In this document: positions 8,396 through 18,046 of the stretch, piece by piece
How the letters are laid out: each line of letters starts with the position of its first letter
Numbering within the stretch: the first letter of the stretch is position 1
DNA from: Polyangia bacterium
Lineage (GTDB): Bacteria; Myxococcota_A; Polyangia; Nannocystales; Nannocystaceae
Direction of reading: 5' to 3'
Assembly: GCA_030429545.1 (NCBI GenBank)
Contig: JAUIFF010000018.1
Coordinates: forward strand, 117,405 to 181,404
Length of the DNA stretch: 64,000 nucleotides
Translations under genes and position numbers: made by a program
Notes under the pieces: model-generated
What the model was told of the DNA's origin: nothing
What the model saw: only the letters and a program-made list of their open reading frames with translations
Databases searched by the model: none

Positions 8396-10384
8396 ATGAT
8401 GCGTCCGCCAGCGATGTATGCACATGTTCTAACCGCCACCATCCTCGGCGGCTGTGCCAGCCAAACATCGACGGCCTCTCCGCCCACTGTAGATGCATCA
8501 CCAACAAAGCCGACCATCATCGATCCCGCGGCCGCGGCCCAGGCCAAACTGCAGGCCACCTACGAAAAGCGCGAAGCGATGGTACCGATGCGCGACGGCA
8601 CCCAACTATTTACTTCGATCTACGCGCCCCGCGATCGCTCAAAAACCTACCCTATCCTGTTTTTGCGGACTCCCTACAGCCTGCGCCCCTATGGCCCCGA
8701 CGCCTTTCCCAGCAAACTCGGGCCGAGCCCACTGCTGAGCGACTCAAAGTACATCTTTGTCTACCAAGACGTCCGAGGGGCCTATATGTCCCAGGGGTCA
8801 TTTGTCGATATGCGGCCACACACCGGGCCTGCGCGCAGCGAGGGGCAAACAGATGAGAGTACCGATTGCTACGACACCATCGAGTGGTTGCTGCAGCATG
8901 TTGAAGGACACAACGGTCGGGTCGGTATGTGGGGCATCTCGTACCCCGGCTTTTATGCTGCCACCGGGATGATCGACGCCCATCCTGCGCTCAAGGCCGT
9001 GTCCCCGCAGGCACCGATCGCCGACTGGTATTTCGACGACTTTCACCACCACGGTGCGTTTTTCCTACCCCACGCATTTAACTTTCTCGCCTCGTTTGGG
9101 CTGCCACGCCCCGCGCCCACGACCGAGCGACACCCACGGTTCGACCACCACACACCCGATGGATATAGATTTTTTATGGAACTCGGCGCGCTCAGGCACG
9201 CCGACGAGCGCTACCTCAAGGGTGCGGTACAGATGTGGAACGACATGGTCGCGCACCCCAACTACGATGCCTTTTGGCAGGCCCGCAACCTGTTGCCCCA
9301 CCTCAAAAATGTTGCTCCCGCAGTGATGACCGTGGGTGGCTGGTTCGACGCCGAGGACCTCTACGGCCCATTGCAGATCTATCGTGCGATCGAAGCCAAC
9401 AACCCCAATAGCAACAATACGCTGGTCATGGGCCCGTGGGGTCACGGCGGTTGGGCCCGTACCACGGGAGCCGCACTCGGCAATGTCGTTTTTGGTGCTG
9501 ATACATCAAAGTTCTATCAAGAGCAGATCGAGTTTCGGTTTTTTGAGCACTACCTCAAGGGGGTCGGCGAGTCGGCCGGGTTGCCCGAGGCCTATGTGTT
9601 TGAGACCGGTAAAAACCGCTGGCGAACGTTTGACAGCTGGCCACCACGCACGCGCACGCCGGGAAATTATTATCTCGGCGAGCAGGGGACAATCACACAG
9701 TCACCACCGACCGCCCCCCGCAGCTTTGACGAGTTTGTCAGCGACCCGGCACATCCGGTGCCCTACACCACGGACATTACCGTGGGCATGACCAAGGCCT
9801 ATATGACCGACGATCAGCGGTTTGCCAGCCGTCGTGCCGACGTGCTCACCTTCCAAACTGAAGTATTTACCGAGCCGACGACGCTGGCCGGACCGCTGGT
9901 CGCCAAGCTTTGGGTTTCGACCTCGCAAACCGACGCCGACTGGGTTGTCAAGGTCATCGATGTATATCCAAATGATATGCCCGACCCCGAGGATGGGTTG
10001 TCCACGCCCGATGGTAAACTGCCGCCGGGCGTCCACTACGGTGGCTACCAACAGATGGTGCGCAGCGAAGTCCTGCGCGGACGCTTCCGCTCGAGTTACA
10101 GCCAGCCCAAACCCTTCAAGCCCAATCAGCCGACGGCGATCGAACTCCCGTTACAGGATGTGTTGCACACGTTTTTACCGGGCCACCGACTCATGGTTCA
10201 GGTGCAGAGCACGTGGTTTCCCCTCGTCGACCGCAACCCGCAAAAGTATGTCGACAACATCTTTATGGCCAACGACAGCGATTTTGTCCGGGCGACCCAC
10301 CGCGTGTACCACTCGCGCGACTACCCGAGCCACCTAGCGGTCTCACTGCTCCCGGCTCAACCCGAACCCAAGGCGGCGAGGTAG
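8396..10384 (+). CDS. CocE/NonD family hydrolase lipoprotein (peptidase S15-like)
   Basis: Alpha/beta hydrolase of the X-Pro dipeptidyl peptidase/cocaine esterase family, about 660 residues. Two adjacent ATGs (8396, 8399) precede a signal peptide ending in the lipobox TILGGC, so it is probably lipidated and exported. The N-terminal hydrolase domain contains the nucleophile elbow GMWGISYPGF, the early motif YAPRD with LRTPYSLRPYG, and an Asp-containing GGWFDAEDLYG. The C-terminal part (from about residue 430) is the jelly-roll domain typical of the family (GPLVAKLWVSTSQTDADWVV, GHRLMVQVQS). The substrate cannot be named; family members cleave proline-containing peptides, esters or beta-lactams. 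Its last 28 bp overlap the end of the convergent downstream gene. Confidence 0.9.
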   Translation: MMRPPAMYAHVLTATILGGCASQTSTASPPTVDASPTKPTIIDPAAAAQAKLQATYEKREAMVPMRDGTQLFTSIYAPRDRSKTYPILFLRTPYSLRPYGPDAFPSKLGPSPLLSDSKYIFVYQDVRGAYMSQGSFVDMRPHTGPARSEGQTDESTDCYDTIEWLLQHVEGHNGRVGMWGISYPGFYAATGMIDAHPALKAVSPQAPIADWYFDDFHHHGAFFLPHAFNFLASFGLPRPAPTTERHPRFDHHTPDGYRFFMELGALRHADERYLKGAVQMWNDMVAHPNYDAFWQARNLLPHLKNVAPAVMTVGGWFDAEDLYGPLQIYRAIEANNPNSNNTLVMGPWGHGGWARTTGAALGNVVFGADTSKFYQEQIEFRFFEHYLKGVGESAGLPEAYVFETGKNRWRTFDSWPPRTRTPGNYYLGEQGTITQSPPTAPRSFDEFVSDPAHPVPYTTDITVGMTKAYMTDDQRFASRRADVLTFQTEVFTEPTTLAGPLVAKLWVSTSQTDADWVVKVIDVYPNDMPDPEDGLSTPDGKLPPGVHYGGYQQMVRSEVLRGRFRSSYSQPKPFKPNQPTAIELPLQDVLHTFLPGHRLMVQVQSTWFPLVDRNPQKYVDNIFMANDSDFVRATHRVYHSRDYPSHLAVSLLPAQPEPKAAR

Positions 10385-11262
10385 GCAGGTTTTTCAAACA
10401 CAAACGGACCGAGGTCGTAGACCCAGTTGCGGTGGAATTGCTCAAAGTCCGACCACACGACAAAGTCGTCGAGCACGGTGATCGACGCCAGTAAAAACCA
10501 ACACTCCGTGATCCCACAGGTGCAACTCAAAAGCATGGTTTTGGCCCGTCGCGGATCGTCGTTGGCGACCGCAAAATGGTCGACCGGTCCACATACGCCC
10601 CGGTCGAGCAGATACCGGCTCGGCAGGCGAAATCGACTCAGCTGGAGACATAGGTACTCGCCCGCAAAATTTCTTGTATGGGCAATATCTTCGCCGGCTT
10701 CGCGGCGGAGTTTGAGTTCATGTTCGACATGTGGCGTCTCGGCCTCGCGTACCCAATCGATGAGGTCGCGCCCGTTGATCAGCAAACCACAGGGGTGAAA
10801 CGTGCCACCCTCGGGCCACTGTACCGGTGCCACCGAACCCAGTTTGAGCGTGTCGTAGCGCTCGCGTTGCTCGGCAATCTCTTGTAGCTGCAATTTTGTT
10901 GGGGGATTGCGCCCCCCCGGATAGGTCGTGAGCGAAGCCTGCCCCGGGTCGCCGCCCCGTGGTAAGAGCGTGAACGGTTTTCCCGGCACAAGTGGCTGCC
11001 AGCCCTCGGCCAAGCCCTGGCGGATAGCAGCCGCGACTTGAGCCGGCGTCACGGCCCGCGAGCGATGGCCGATTTGGTTGGCCGGATGGAGGCGATGTAA
11101 CCGGACGATCAATGCAGGGCCCTCGCCAATGTCGGCTGCCACCGCCACAATCAACGGGGTTCGTCCGGTCCGTTGATCGGGGGTTGGACGTTTGCGTAGC
11201 CGCCAGCGATAGGACACGCCATCGACCACAATCCGCCGGGAACCTCGCTTGGCCAGGGCCAC
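10357..11262 (-). CDS. Conserved two-part protein of unknown function
   Basis: 301 residues, start at 11262. Two conserved blocks are visible. The N-terminal one begins AKRGSRRIVVDGVSYRWRLR and continues with a strand rich in Val/Leu. This matches, from memory, a widespread uncharacterised bacterial family. The C-terminal one has LLSCTCGITECWFLLASI, then VVWSDFEQFHRNWVYDLGPF, a pattern seen in other uncharacterised proteins with a CxC...C cluster. The cysteines could bind metal, but that is inference. No signal peptide or membrane helix is evident. The gene lies 13 bp downstream of the kinase-macro gene on the same strand, so it may be the last gene of the glgX-glgB-kinase operon. Confidence 0.8.
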   Translation of the reverse strand: MALAKRGSRRIVVDGVSYRWRLRKRPTPDQRTGRTPLIVAVAADIGEGPALIVRLHRLHPANQIGHRSRAVTPAQVAAAIRQGLAEGWQPLVPGKPFTLLPRGGDPGQASLTTYPGGRNPPTKLQLQEIAEQRERYDTLKLGSVAPVQWPEGGTFHPCGLLINGRDLIDWVREAETPHVEHELKLRREAGEDIAHTRNFAGEYLCLQLSRFRLPSRYLLDRGVCGPVDHFAVANDDPRRAKTMLLSCTCGITECWFLLASITVLDDFVVWSDFEQFHRNWVYDLGPFVFEKPAYLAALGSG

Positions 11263-11275
11263 AGGTAGACGCCCT

Positions 11276-12925
11276 TCAATAAAGCACGATTCGGGCTTCG
11301 CGGATGCACGACAACCCGCGCAACAGGGCCTTGGCCAGGTAACGAAACAGGGTGTCTAGGCAAATTTCGCGGGAAAATCCGCCGTTGCCCGTCGCCAGCA
11401 GGGGGAATGCAATTGTATCTACATGTAATGTCTCGGCGTGGTAAATGCAGCTCGCCAAAATCTCGAGGATCAGGTCGCGACTGGGGCCCGGCCCCTTCCC
11501 GTCGCCCTTGCCCCGCAGGGTGATCCCATGAAACACGAACCGGGCATGCAACACACCAGCGGTGGTGACCACGGCCCGACCCGCCCGCACAGGCACAAAC
11601 CGCTGGGCCTCGTGGTAGACATCGTCGCCCGCACTCATGCGGATCGAGCGGGACACACCGCTGCGCATTGTCAGGTGTTCATCGTCGGAGCTGACGATCG
11701 CGGCAACCTCTTGGCGAACGATGTCCCCCTGTAAAATAATCAGGCGGCGCCCACCGGTGAACTCGTAGATATCCTCGCCAGCGAGCGGCTCGGCCTGGCC
11801 CGGACCTCCGGTCGCTGCGATGTACCCCGCCCGGCGCGAGTGATAGCGGGTGAGGTGCACGTTGAGATCCGCGTCGTCGTGGGCATCCCACGGCGAACGG
11901 GTGTCCATCACCGGATCGATAACGTTGAGCACCTCGGCAAACGAGTGAAAGCGTTCGCCAGGACTCTTGGCCATACAACGCTCGATGATTTCACCTGTCC
12001 GCTGGCTCAGGCCCGGGTTGATCGTCCGTGGAGGGGTGAGCGGCTCGGCCTTGTGCTTTTGCAAGATCGAAAACCACGATGGCCCGTCAAATGCTGGCCT
12101 CCCGGTGAGGACATGGTAGAAGGTCGCCCCAAAACTGTAGATATCGGCCCGAGTATCGACACCGCGGGGATCCTCGGCTTGCTCTGGGGCCATGTACCAA
12201 GGGCTACCCATCACCTGGCCGACGATCGAGGCCTCGCCCCCGAGTGGGTCGCGGGCAAGGCCAAAGTCCAGCACGCGCGCCCGACTTTGCCCGTCGATAA
12301 AAATGTTGGAGGGTTTGAGGTCGCGGTGAATCACGCCCTTGTCGGCCGCAGCCAACATGCCCCGCGCGGTGTCCCGCATCCAGCGGATCGCGTCGTCCTC
12401 GTCGGCAACCCGTCCGGCCACGTCGCCCGATCGGATATGGTCGGCAAGGTCGCTGCCGTCGATCCACTCCATCACCAACATCGGACGCCCGTCGGGGAGG
12501 ACATCGAAGTCGTGGATGTGCACCACGTTGGCGCTGTCGATCCGGGCCAGCAGGCGAGCTTCTTGTAAGAACCTGTCCCGAGGGGCTCCCGGTAACAGCA
12601 CCTTGAGCGCGACCTGTTTGTCGAGGCCGATGTGGCGTGCGCGGTAAACCACACCCATGCTCCCGCGCCCAACTTCTTCGATGACCTGGTAGCGCGACCG
12701 CGGATCGATTCCGTTGGGCTCGCCGACAAGCAGACCGCTCGAAGCGGCTCCCAAGTTGGCTGTGGTTTGCTGGCTCGGGGCCCCCGACGAGGCCATGGTG
12801 TCAGCCCCCTGAACCCAAAGCGTTGCCTCGAGTGCTGTCAGGTCGCGCTCCTCGTCACCTTCCGGCCCAAAGGTCAGCTCACCCCGTGGCGGCGTTGCGC
12901 GCCCCTTGCTGCTCGGATTTGTCAT
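11276..12925 (-). CDS. Ser/Thr protein kinase fused to a C-terminal macro domain
   Basis: I chose ATG 12925 (MTNPSSKG); the frame is open further, to a TTG at 13009 directly after the glgB stop. Residues about 80-350 form a complete kinase: GRGSMGVVYRA, VALKVL, HRDLKPSN, LDFGLARD, GSPWYMAPEQ, DTRADIYSFG. After a linker, the last 160 residues match a macro (ADP-ribose-binding) fold: GDIVRQEVAAIVSSDDEHL, GAGDDVYHEAQ-like region, VTTAGVLHARFVFHGI, AFPLLATGNGGFSREI. There is no transmembrane helix, so the protein is cytoplasmic. It directly follows glgX-glgB, suggesting coupling of kinase signalling, possibly ADP-ribose or nucleotide sensing, to glycogen metabolism. That link is inference. Confidence 0.9.
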   Translation of the reverse strand: MTNPSSKGRATPPRGELTFGPEGDEERDLTALEATLWVQGADTMASSGAPSQQTTANLGAASSGLLVGEPNGIDPRSRYQVIEEVGRGSMGVVYRARHIGLDKQVALKVLLPGAPRDRFLQEARLLARIDSANVVHIHDFDVLPDGRPMLVMEWIDGSDLADHIRSGDVAGRVADEDDAIRWMRDTARGMLAAADKGVIHRDLKPSNIFIDGQSRARVLDFGLARDPLGGEASIVGQVMGSPWYMAPEQAEDPRGVDTRADIYSFGATFYHVLTGRPAFDGPSWFSILQKHKAEPLTPPRTINPGLSQRTGEIIERCMAKSPGERFHSFAEVLNVIDPVMDTRSPWDAHDDADLNVHLTRYHSRRAGYIAATGGPGQAEPLAGEDIYEFTGGRRLIILQGDIVRQEVAAIVSSDDEHLTMRSGVSRSIRMSAGDDVYHEAQRFVPVRAGRAVVTTAGVLHARFVFHGITLRGKGDGKGPGPSRDLILEILASCIYHAETLHVDTIAFPLLATGNGGFSREICLDTLFRYLAKALLRGLSCIREARIVLY

Positions 12926-13009
12926 GATGGCAACCGCTAGCAGGGTAGCGAAAAATTCCAGTCGCCGTGGCGAAACTCGAGCCGCGCGCAGACCCGACCA
13001 AACGCGCAA

Positions 13010-14986
13010 CTACGCCGACAGCTGTGCGCAGTCGACAGGTCGCAGAAAAACCGCCCCAAGCGGCGGAAGGGTCAGTTCGAGCGTGGGCGCGGCATCGCTA
13101 CCGTCTACGGTTTGGGCCGCCAAAATCTCGGTCGGACCGCAACCTGACCCGCCGTACACATCGTCGTCGGAGTTGAGGACAACCTGCCACGACCGTGCCC
13201 TCCCAACCTCAACGCGATACCCGTGGCGGGGAACAGGCGTGAAGTTGAGCGCGACGATGATCCCGTGGTCGCCGGGGTTGGTCGGGTCGCGCCGGCAAAA
13301 TACCACCACACTGCGTTCGGCATCGTCGGCCACCAGCCAGATAAACCCGCGATCGACCTGACAGTCGCCACGATGGAGTGCGGGTTGCTGAACATACAAG
13401 CGATTGAGCGCACAGACCAGGCGGTAGATACCTCGATGCTGCGGTTGCTCGAGCAGGTGCCAATCGAGGCTTTGGTCGTGGTTCCACTCGTTTCGCTGGC
13501 CAAACTCGCTGCCCATAAACAGCAGTTTTTTACCGGGGGTGGAAAATTGTAGACACAACAATAGCCGGAGGTGGGCAAACGAGCGCCAGCTGTCGTGCTC
13601 CGGGCTGCCGTGCATCTTGCCGAGCAGCGACCCCTTTGCATGTACAACCTCATCGTGGGACAGCGGCAGGACAAATGCCTCGCTGTCCGCGTACATCTGG
13701 CGAAAGGTGAGCTCGTTGTGGTGGTGCTTGCGATGAATCGGATCGCGCCCGAGGTAGCGCAGGGTGTCGTGCATCCATCCCATATCCCACTTGAAGCTAA
13801 ACCCGAGCCCTCCCTGCGCGACCGCGTGGGAAACCTTGGGCCACGAGGTCGACTCCTCGGCGATCATCAAGGTGCCCTTGAACTGCTCGGCCACCATCGT
13901 CGTCAGTCGCCGTAAAAACGCGATGGCCTCGAGGTGCTCGCGCCCGCCAAATTCGTTGGCCAGCCATTGGCCGGGGCCGCGGGAGTAGTCGAGGTACAGC
14001 ATTGAAGCCACGGCATCGACCCGCATGGCATCGATGTGAAACAACTCGAACCACCGGCGGGCCGCACTCAGCAAGAAACTGCTCACCGGTCCCAAACCGT
14101 AGTTGAACACCAGCGTGCCCCAATCGGGCTGCTCACCTCGCCGCGGGTCGGGGTGCTCGTAAAGCGGCGCCCCGTCAAACCGTGCCAGGCCATGGCCGTC
14201 GCGGGGAAAGTGGGCGGGGCTCCAATCGAGAATCACACCAATGCCCGCCTGGTGCAGGGCATCGATACAGGCCATCAGCTCCTCGGGCTTGCCGTAGCGG
14301 TGCGACGGCGCAAAAAACCCCGTGCTTTGATAGCCCCACGACCCGTAAAACGGATGGGTGGCCAGGGGCAAAAACTCGACGTGGGTAAAACCACTTGCTT
14401 GTACATATTCTACCAGGCCGGTCGCTAGCTCCTGGTAGCTCAACGATCGATTGCCGTCTTCGACCCGGCGCATCCACGAGCCTAGGTGAACCTCGTAGAT
14501 CGAGATCGGCGCGAGCCTGGCATCGATGCGCCGACGATGTTGCAGCCAAGCGTGGTCGCGCCACTGGTAGTTTGGCGACCACACAATCGAGGCCGTTTCG
14601 GGCGGTGTTTGGTGGAGAAATCCGACCGGATCTGCCCGATCAGTCACCTCGCCATCGACCCCGGTGACCCGGTACTTGTAGAGCATCGACTGCCGTGCGC
14701 CGGCGACAAACCCCGACCAAATTCCAGTGGTGGGGTCGCACTCGAGGGGGTGACGACCGGACCAATCGTCGAACACGCCGGTTGCGGCGACAGCCCGTGC
14801 ATGCGGGGCCCAGACGGCAAACCACACGCCCTCGACATCGTTGTGCGTACATGGGTGTGCCCCCAAAAACCGGTCGATATGGGCGTGGGTCCCCTCGGCA
14901 AACAGGTGACGATCGACATCGGTCATCTGCGGGATGCACTGGGTGGCAACCATGGTCGTCTCGGTTGTCCCACCCAACATGGTCAA
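13010..14986 (-). CDS. glgB: 1,4-alpha-glucan branching enzyme
   Basis: GH13 branching enzyme, 658 residues. It transfers alpha-1,4 segments to O6 positions, making alpha-1,6 branches in glycogen. The N-terminal CBM48 region (VWFAVWAPHARAVAATGVF, YKYRVTG) is followed by the (beta/alpha)8 barrel. Catalytic blocks are the nucleophile in MRVDAVASMLYLDYS, the acid/base Glu in LMIAEESTSWP, and SHDEVVHAKGS. The family hallmark WGYQSTGFFAPSHRYG and the C-terminal all-beta domain (GIIVALNFTPVPRHGYRV) are present. The length is slightly shorter than classic two-module GlgB, in keeping with a single N-terminal module. It sits 3 bp after the glgX stop, so the two are translationally linked. Confidence 0.96.
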   Translation of the reverse strand: MTMLGGTTETTMVATQCIPQMTDVDRHLFAEGTHAHIDRFLGAHPCTHNDVEGVWFAVWAPHARAVAATGVFDDWSGRHPLECDPTTGIWSGFVAGARQSMLYKYRVTGVDGEVTDRADPVGFLHQTPPETASIVWSPNYQWRDHAWLQHRRRIDARLAPISIYEVHLGSWMRRVEDGNRSLSYQELATGLVEYVQASGFTHVEFLPLATHPFYGSWGYQSTGFFAPSHRYGKPEELMACIDALHQAGIGVILDWSPAHFPRDGHGLARFDGAPLYEHPDPRRGEQPDWGTLVFNYGLGPVSSFLLSAARRWFELFHIDAMRVDAVASMLYLDYSRGPGQWLANEFGGREHLEAIAFLRRLTTMVAEQFKGTLMIAEESTSWPKVSHAVAQGGLGFSFKWDMGWMHDTLRYLGRDPIHRKHHHNELTFRQMYADSEAFVLPLSHDEVVHAKGSLLGKMHGSPEHDSWRSFAHLRLLLCLQFSTPGKKLLFMGSEFGQRNEWNHDQSLDWHLLEQPQHRGIYRLVCALNRLYVQQPALHRGDCQVDRGFIWLVADDAERSVVVFCRRDPTNPGDHGIIVALNFTPVPRHGYRVEVGRARSWQVVLNSDDDVYGGSGCGPTEILAAQTVDGSDAAPTLELTLPPLGAVFLRPVDCAQLSA

Positions 14987-14989
14987 GCG

Positions 14990-16915
14990 TCAACCGACCT
15001 CGCCTGCGGGCCAGCACACAGCCATGGAGCGCTCGCCAACTCGCACACCTGCCTGGCTGTGGTGCACGTGACCGGTCGCCAACCACTCGACCTCGCCGGC
15101 AAATAGCCCAAGACGGTCGACAAACTCGACGGTTTGGCCGGTGGGGTTGAAGTACATTGCCAAACCGGGCGCGTGTGTACCCACAAATAGAACCATGACA
15201 AACGCTGTGGTCCCGTGCCACGAAGTCGGCGTGAGCTCGTCACCACCGGGTGACAGCCAGGCGACGTCGCGATACTCGCCCGCGCGACCACACAAGAACC
15301 TCTCTCGCCGAATGAGCGAGGTCCGCTTGCGCAGCGAAATTAGTGCTTGTACAAATTGCTGAAGCTCGGCATCGGCAGCCCCCCAGTCGATCCACGACAG
15401 CGGTGAGTCGTGGCAGTAGGCGTTGTTGTTGCCCTGTTGCGTCCGCCCGAGTTCATCCCCGGCCTGCAACATGGGCACTCCCTGGGCCAGCAGGACACTT
15501 GCCAACAGGTTTCGCCGATGTTGGCGACGCAGCGCACAAACCCGCGGGTTGTCGCTGGGCCCCTCGGCCCCGTGCCCGGTGCTAAAGTCACAGCCCGGTC
15601 CGTCCCGACCATCCTCACCATTGGCGAGATTGTGCTTGCGATCGTAGCTCCCGAGGTCGGCAACGGTCATGCCGTCGTGGGCTGCGACGTAGTTGATGGC
15701 CGCCAACGGACCTCGCTCAGCAAACCGATCGCTCGACCCGGACATCCGCGTGGCGAACGTCCCGGCACTGCCGTCGCCCCGCCAAAACCGGCGAACATCA
15801 TCGCGAAAACGGTCGTTCCACTCTCGCCACGGTGGCGGGAAATTGCCCGCTTGGTAGCCATTGTGGCCCACATCCCAGGGCTCGGCGATCAACTTGATAC
15901 CGGCCAGTGCAGGGTCTTGGTAGATACAACGAAATAGCGGCGCTTCGCGGTCAAACGCCCCTCGCACACGCCCGAGTGTCGTCGCCAGATCGAGCCGAAA
16001 TCCGTCGACGCCAAAGGTCTCGACCCAGTAACGCATGCAGTCCATGGCCCAGCGCAACGCCACCGGATTATCGAAATTGACGGTATTGCCACAACCTGTT
16101 GCGCCCGCAGCTGTCGTGCCACGGGGGTGAAAAAACCCCGGCACCAGCGCTCCGATGCTTCCGCTGCCCAACGGTAGGTCGTGCTCACCGGTGTGGTTGA
16201 GAACGAGGTCGATGATGACTTCAATGCCATGGGCGTGCAGCTGTTGAACCATGTGGGCAAACGCGTGCACCTGCCCCCCGGGCTCGACACTCGCGGTGTA
16301 GCGGGCCGCCGGGGCAAAGCAACCGATCGGGTTGTAACCCCAGTAGTTGGTCAGGCCCCGCTGACGCAGTCCAACCTCGTCGATCATCTCCGTCACCGGC
16401 ATAAGTTCGACGGCACTCACCCCGAGCTTGTGCAGGTAGGCGCAGGCTGCCGGGCTTGCCAGGCCCTCAAACGTGCCGCGCTGCTGTGCTGGGACACTGG
16501 GCAGCTGCCGGGTAAATCCCTGCACATGGAGTTCATACACAACTGTTTGGTTCCACGGGGTTCGCAGTGGCCGCGCGGGCCGTGGCAGCTTAGTTGTATC
16601 AACAACAACACCGAGTGGTATGCCAGCTATATCGCGAACAAGTGCCCTGGCGTAGGGGTCGACAATTCGCTGGCGTACCTGCCCGGGGCGTTCGAGCCAC
16701 AACGTGTAGCATGTACCAGCAACGACACCTGGGATAAACTTTGAGTATACATGTTGTTGAGTGCGGTCGAGCCACACAACCTCACCGACACCCGCTCCGG
16801 CCGGTGTACGGGCCTGAAAGCCCACTCGCCCCTCGCCGGTCATGGCGACGGCAACAGCGACCCCGGGGGCCTGTGCGTGCGCAGTCGCTAGCCGGACGCC
16901 GAGTTGGGTGTACAT
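14990..16915 (-). CDS. glgX: Glycogen debranching enzyme
   Basis: GH13 isoamylase-type debranching enzyme, 641 residues, hydrolysing alpha-1,6 branches of limit dextrins. An N-terminal CBM48 domain is followed by the block NYWGYNPIGCFAPAARY and the catalytic barrel. The nucleophile is in DGFRLDLATTLGR, the general acid in IKLIAEPWDVG and the third carboxylate in NYVAAHDGMTVADL; AQGVPMLQAGDELGRTQ is a GlgX/TreX signature. It is a little shorter than E. coli GlgX-type proteins of about 660-710 residues. It is the first gene of the minus-strand glgX-glgB-kinase run, and its start is 42 bp downstream of the terpene synthase stop on the same strand, so the terpene synthase could be co-transcribed. 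Confidence 0.94.
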   Translation of the reverse strand: MYTQLGVRLATAHAQAPGVAVAVAMTGEGRVGFQARTPAGAGVGEVVWLDRTQQHVYSKFIPGVVAGTCYTLWLERPGQVRQRIVDPYARALVRDIAGIPLGVVVDTTKLPRPARPLRTPWNQTVVYELHVQGFTRQLPSVPAQQRGTFEGLASPAACAYLHKLGVSAVELMPVTEMIDEVGLRQRGLTNYWGYNPIGCFAPAARYTASVEPGGQVHAFAHMVQQLHAHGIEVIIDLVLNHTGEHDLPLGSGSIGALVPGFFHPRGTTAAGATGCGNTVNFDNPVALRWAMDCMRYWVETFGVDGFRLDLATTLGRVRGAFDREAPLFRCIYQDPALAGIKLIAEPWDVGHNGYQAGNFPPPWREWNDRFRDDVRRFWRGDGSAGTFATRMSGSSDRFAERGPLAAINYVAAHDGMTVADLGSYDRKHNLANGEDGRDGPGCDFSTGHGAEGPSDNPRVCALRRQHRRNLLASVLLAQGVPMLQAGDELGRTQQGNNNAYCHDSPLSWIDWGAADAELQQFVQALISLRKRTSLIRRERFLCGRAGEYRDVAWLSPGGDELTPTSWHGTTAFVMVLFVGTHAPGLAMYFNPTGQTVEFVDRLGLFAGEVEWLATGHVHHSQAGVRVGERSMAVCWPAGEVG

Positions 16916-16957
16916 GTCCGTGAGACTACGGCATCTGCGGGTTCGCGCCCCAGTGGG

Positions 16958-18046
16958 CTAGTTACCGGCCTGACGGCGCAGCTCCACAAACGGCGACGAG
17001 GGATGGCTGTAGCGGCCGGAGTAGCGGGAGAACTCGAGATTGCCGGCGACCCACGATTTGATCACGCCGATATAACTCGCCAGCTCCGGCACCTGCTCAC
17101 ACAACGGCTGCAGCTCGCGTTCGAGTTCGACAAACCGCGTGGTGTAGACGTTGAGCTGGTCGACCACCCGCCGCACAACCTCGCCAAACGTCGCACCCTC
17201 GTGGACCATCAACACATGAAGTAGGTTGAACGGGTAACCGCGGAGTACGACTTCTTTGTGGTACGAAAACAGATCGTTGAGAAACGAGATGTGGAGGATC
17301 GCGTAGCGGCTGAGCTCCATCACCCGCGGCTGGCGAAGCACGCCGGCTGGAAGTTCGATCCCGGCCGCCGCCTCAAACAGGTTAAAGCAGGCCATGACAG
17401 CGGAGTCATGGGTGCGGATCTCGACGTACTGCTCGGGCACCGGTACGACCCGCTCACGCCAAAAAATCATCGAGCGCAACGACCCGCGAAACAGGTAGTC
17501 CTCGACTCCTTCGACAAAATTCGACCACTGTGAGGCCCGGATCAGGCGACGTAGGGCGAACCCGAGATCGTAGGTGAAGCACTCGAGCGGGTCGCGTGGG
17601 TCCGGAGGAGCACCCGAGCACAAAACTTCGACCTGGCGCTGCATCAGGGCCTCGACCCGGGCGGTATCCTGCCCCAGCTCCGGGCGTTCGTCGTAGAGGT
17701 CGTCTAAGAAGAACAGCCATTGACTGAACCACCCCGTCACCATCAGGCGCTCAAGCGGAATCGTTGCGTACACACGGGTATCAAGTGTCACAAAGGACAT
17801 AAACCTTCGGGCATTGATATCTGCTGGGTCATTGCTGATGACACCGTACTTCAAGGCGCGTCGTTGCGAGGCGGCGACATACTCCTGGGCCCGTGGATGC
17901 ATGCTCCCCCGCCACGGCACATGGACGCCAGCGATTGAGTAGGCGGTGTCGTTCACACGCGGCTTGGGGGTTTGCGTCACGGGAAACACGGCAGGTCCGA
18001 TGCGGGCAGCAACAGCATTCACTGGCCATAGTACTATGTATTTCAA
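16958..18046 (-). CDS. Class I terpene synthase (sesquiterpene cyclase-like)
   Basis: 362 residues, all-alpha class I terpenoid synthase fold. The metal-binding aspartate-rich motif is in LFFLDDLYDE, the second metal motif (NSE triad N-D-x-x-S-x-x-x-E) is NDLFSYHKE, an upstream diphosphate-sensor Arg lies in the conserved helix region, and a C-terminal RY pair appears in FSRYSGRY. All residues needed for ionisation of a prenyl diphosphate seem present, so it should be active, probably on farnesyl or geranyl diphosphate; the product cannot be predicted. No prenyltransferase, P450 or methyltransferase gene lies next to it. It stands alone inside an alpha-glucan gene block, which is an unusual setting. 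Confidence 0.92.
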   Translation of the reverse strand: MKYIVLWPVNAVAARIGPAVFPVTQTPKPRVNDTAYSIAGVHVPWRGSMHPRAQEYVAASQRRALKYGVISNDPADINARRFMSFVTLDTRVYATIPLERLMVTGWFSQWLFFLDDLYDERPELGQDTARVEALMQRQVEVLCSGAPPDPRDPLECFTYDLGFALRRLIRASQWSNFVEGVEDYLFRGSLRSMIFWRERVVPVPEQYVEIRTHDSAVMACFNLFEAAAGIELPAGVLRQPRVMELSRYAILHISFLNDLFSYHKEVVLRGYPFNLLHVLMVHEGATFGEVVRRVVDQLNVYTTRFVELERELQPLCEQVPELASYIGVIKSWVAGNLEFSRYSGRYSHPSSPFVELRRQAGN

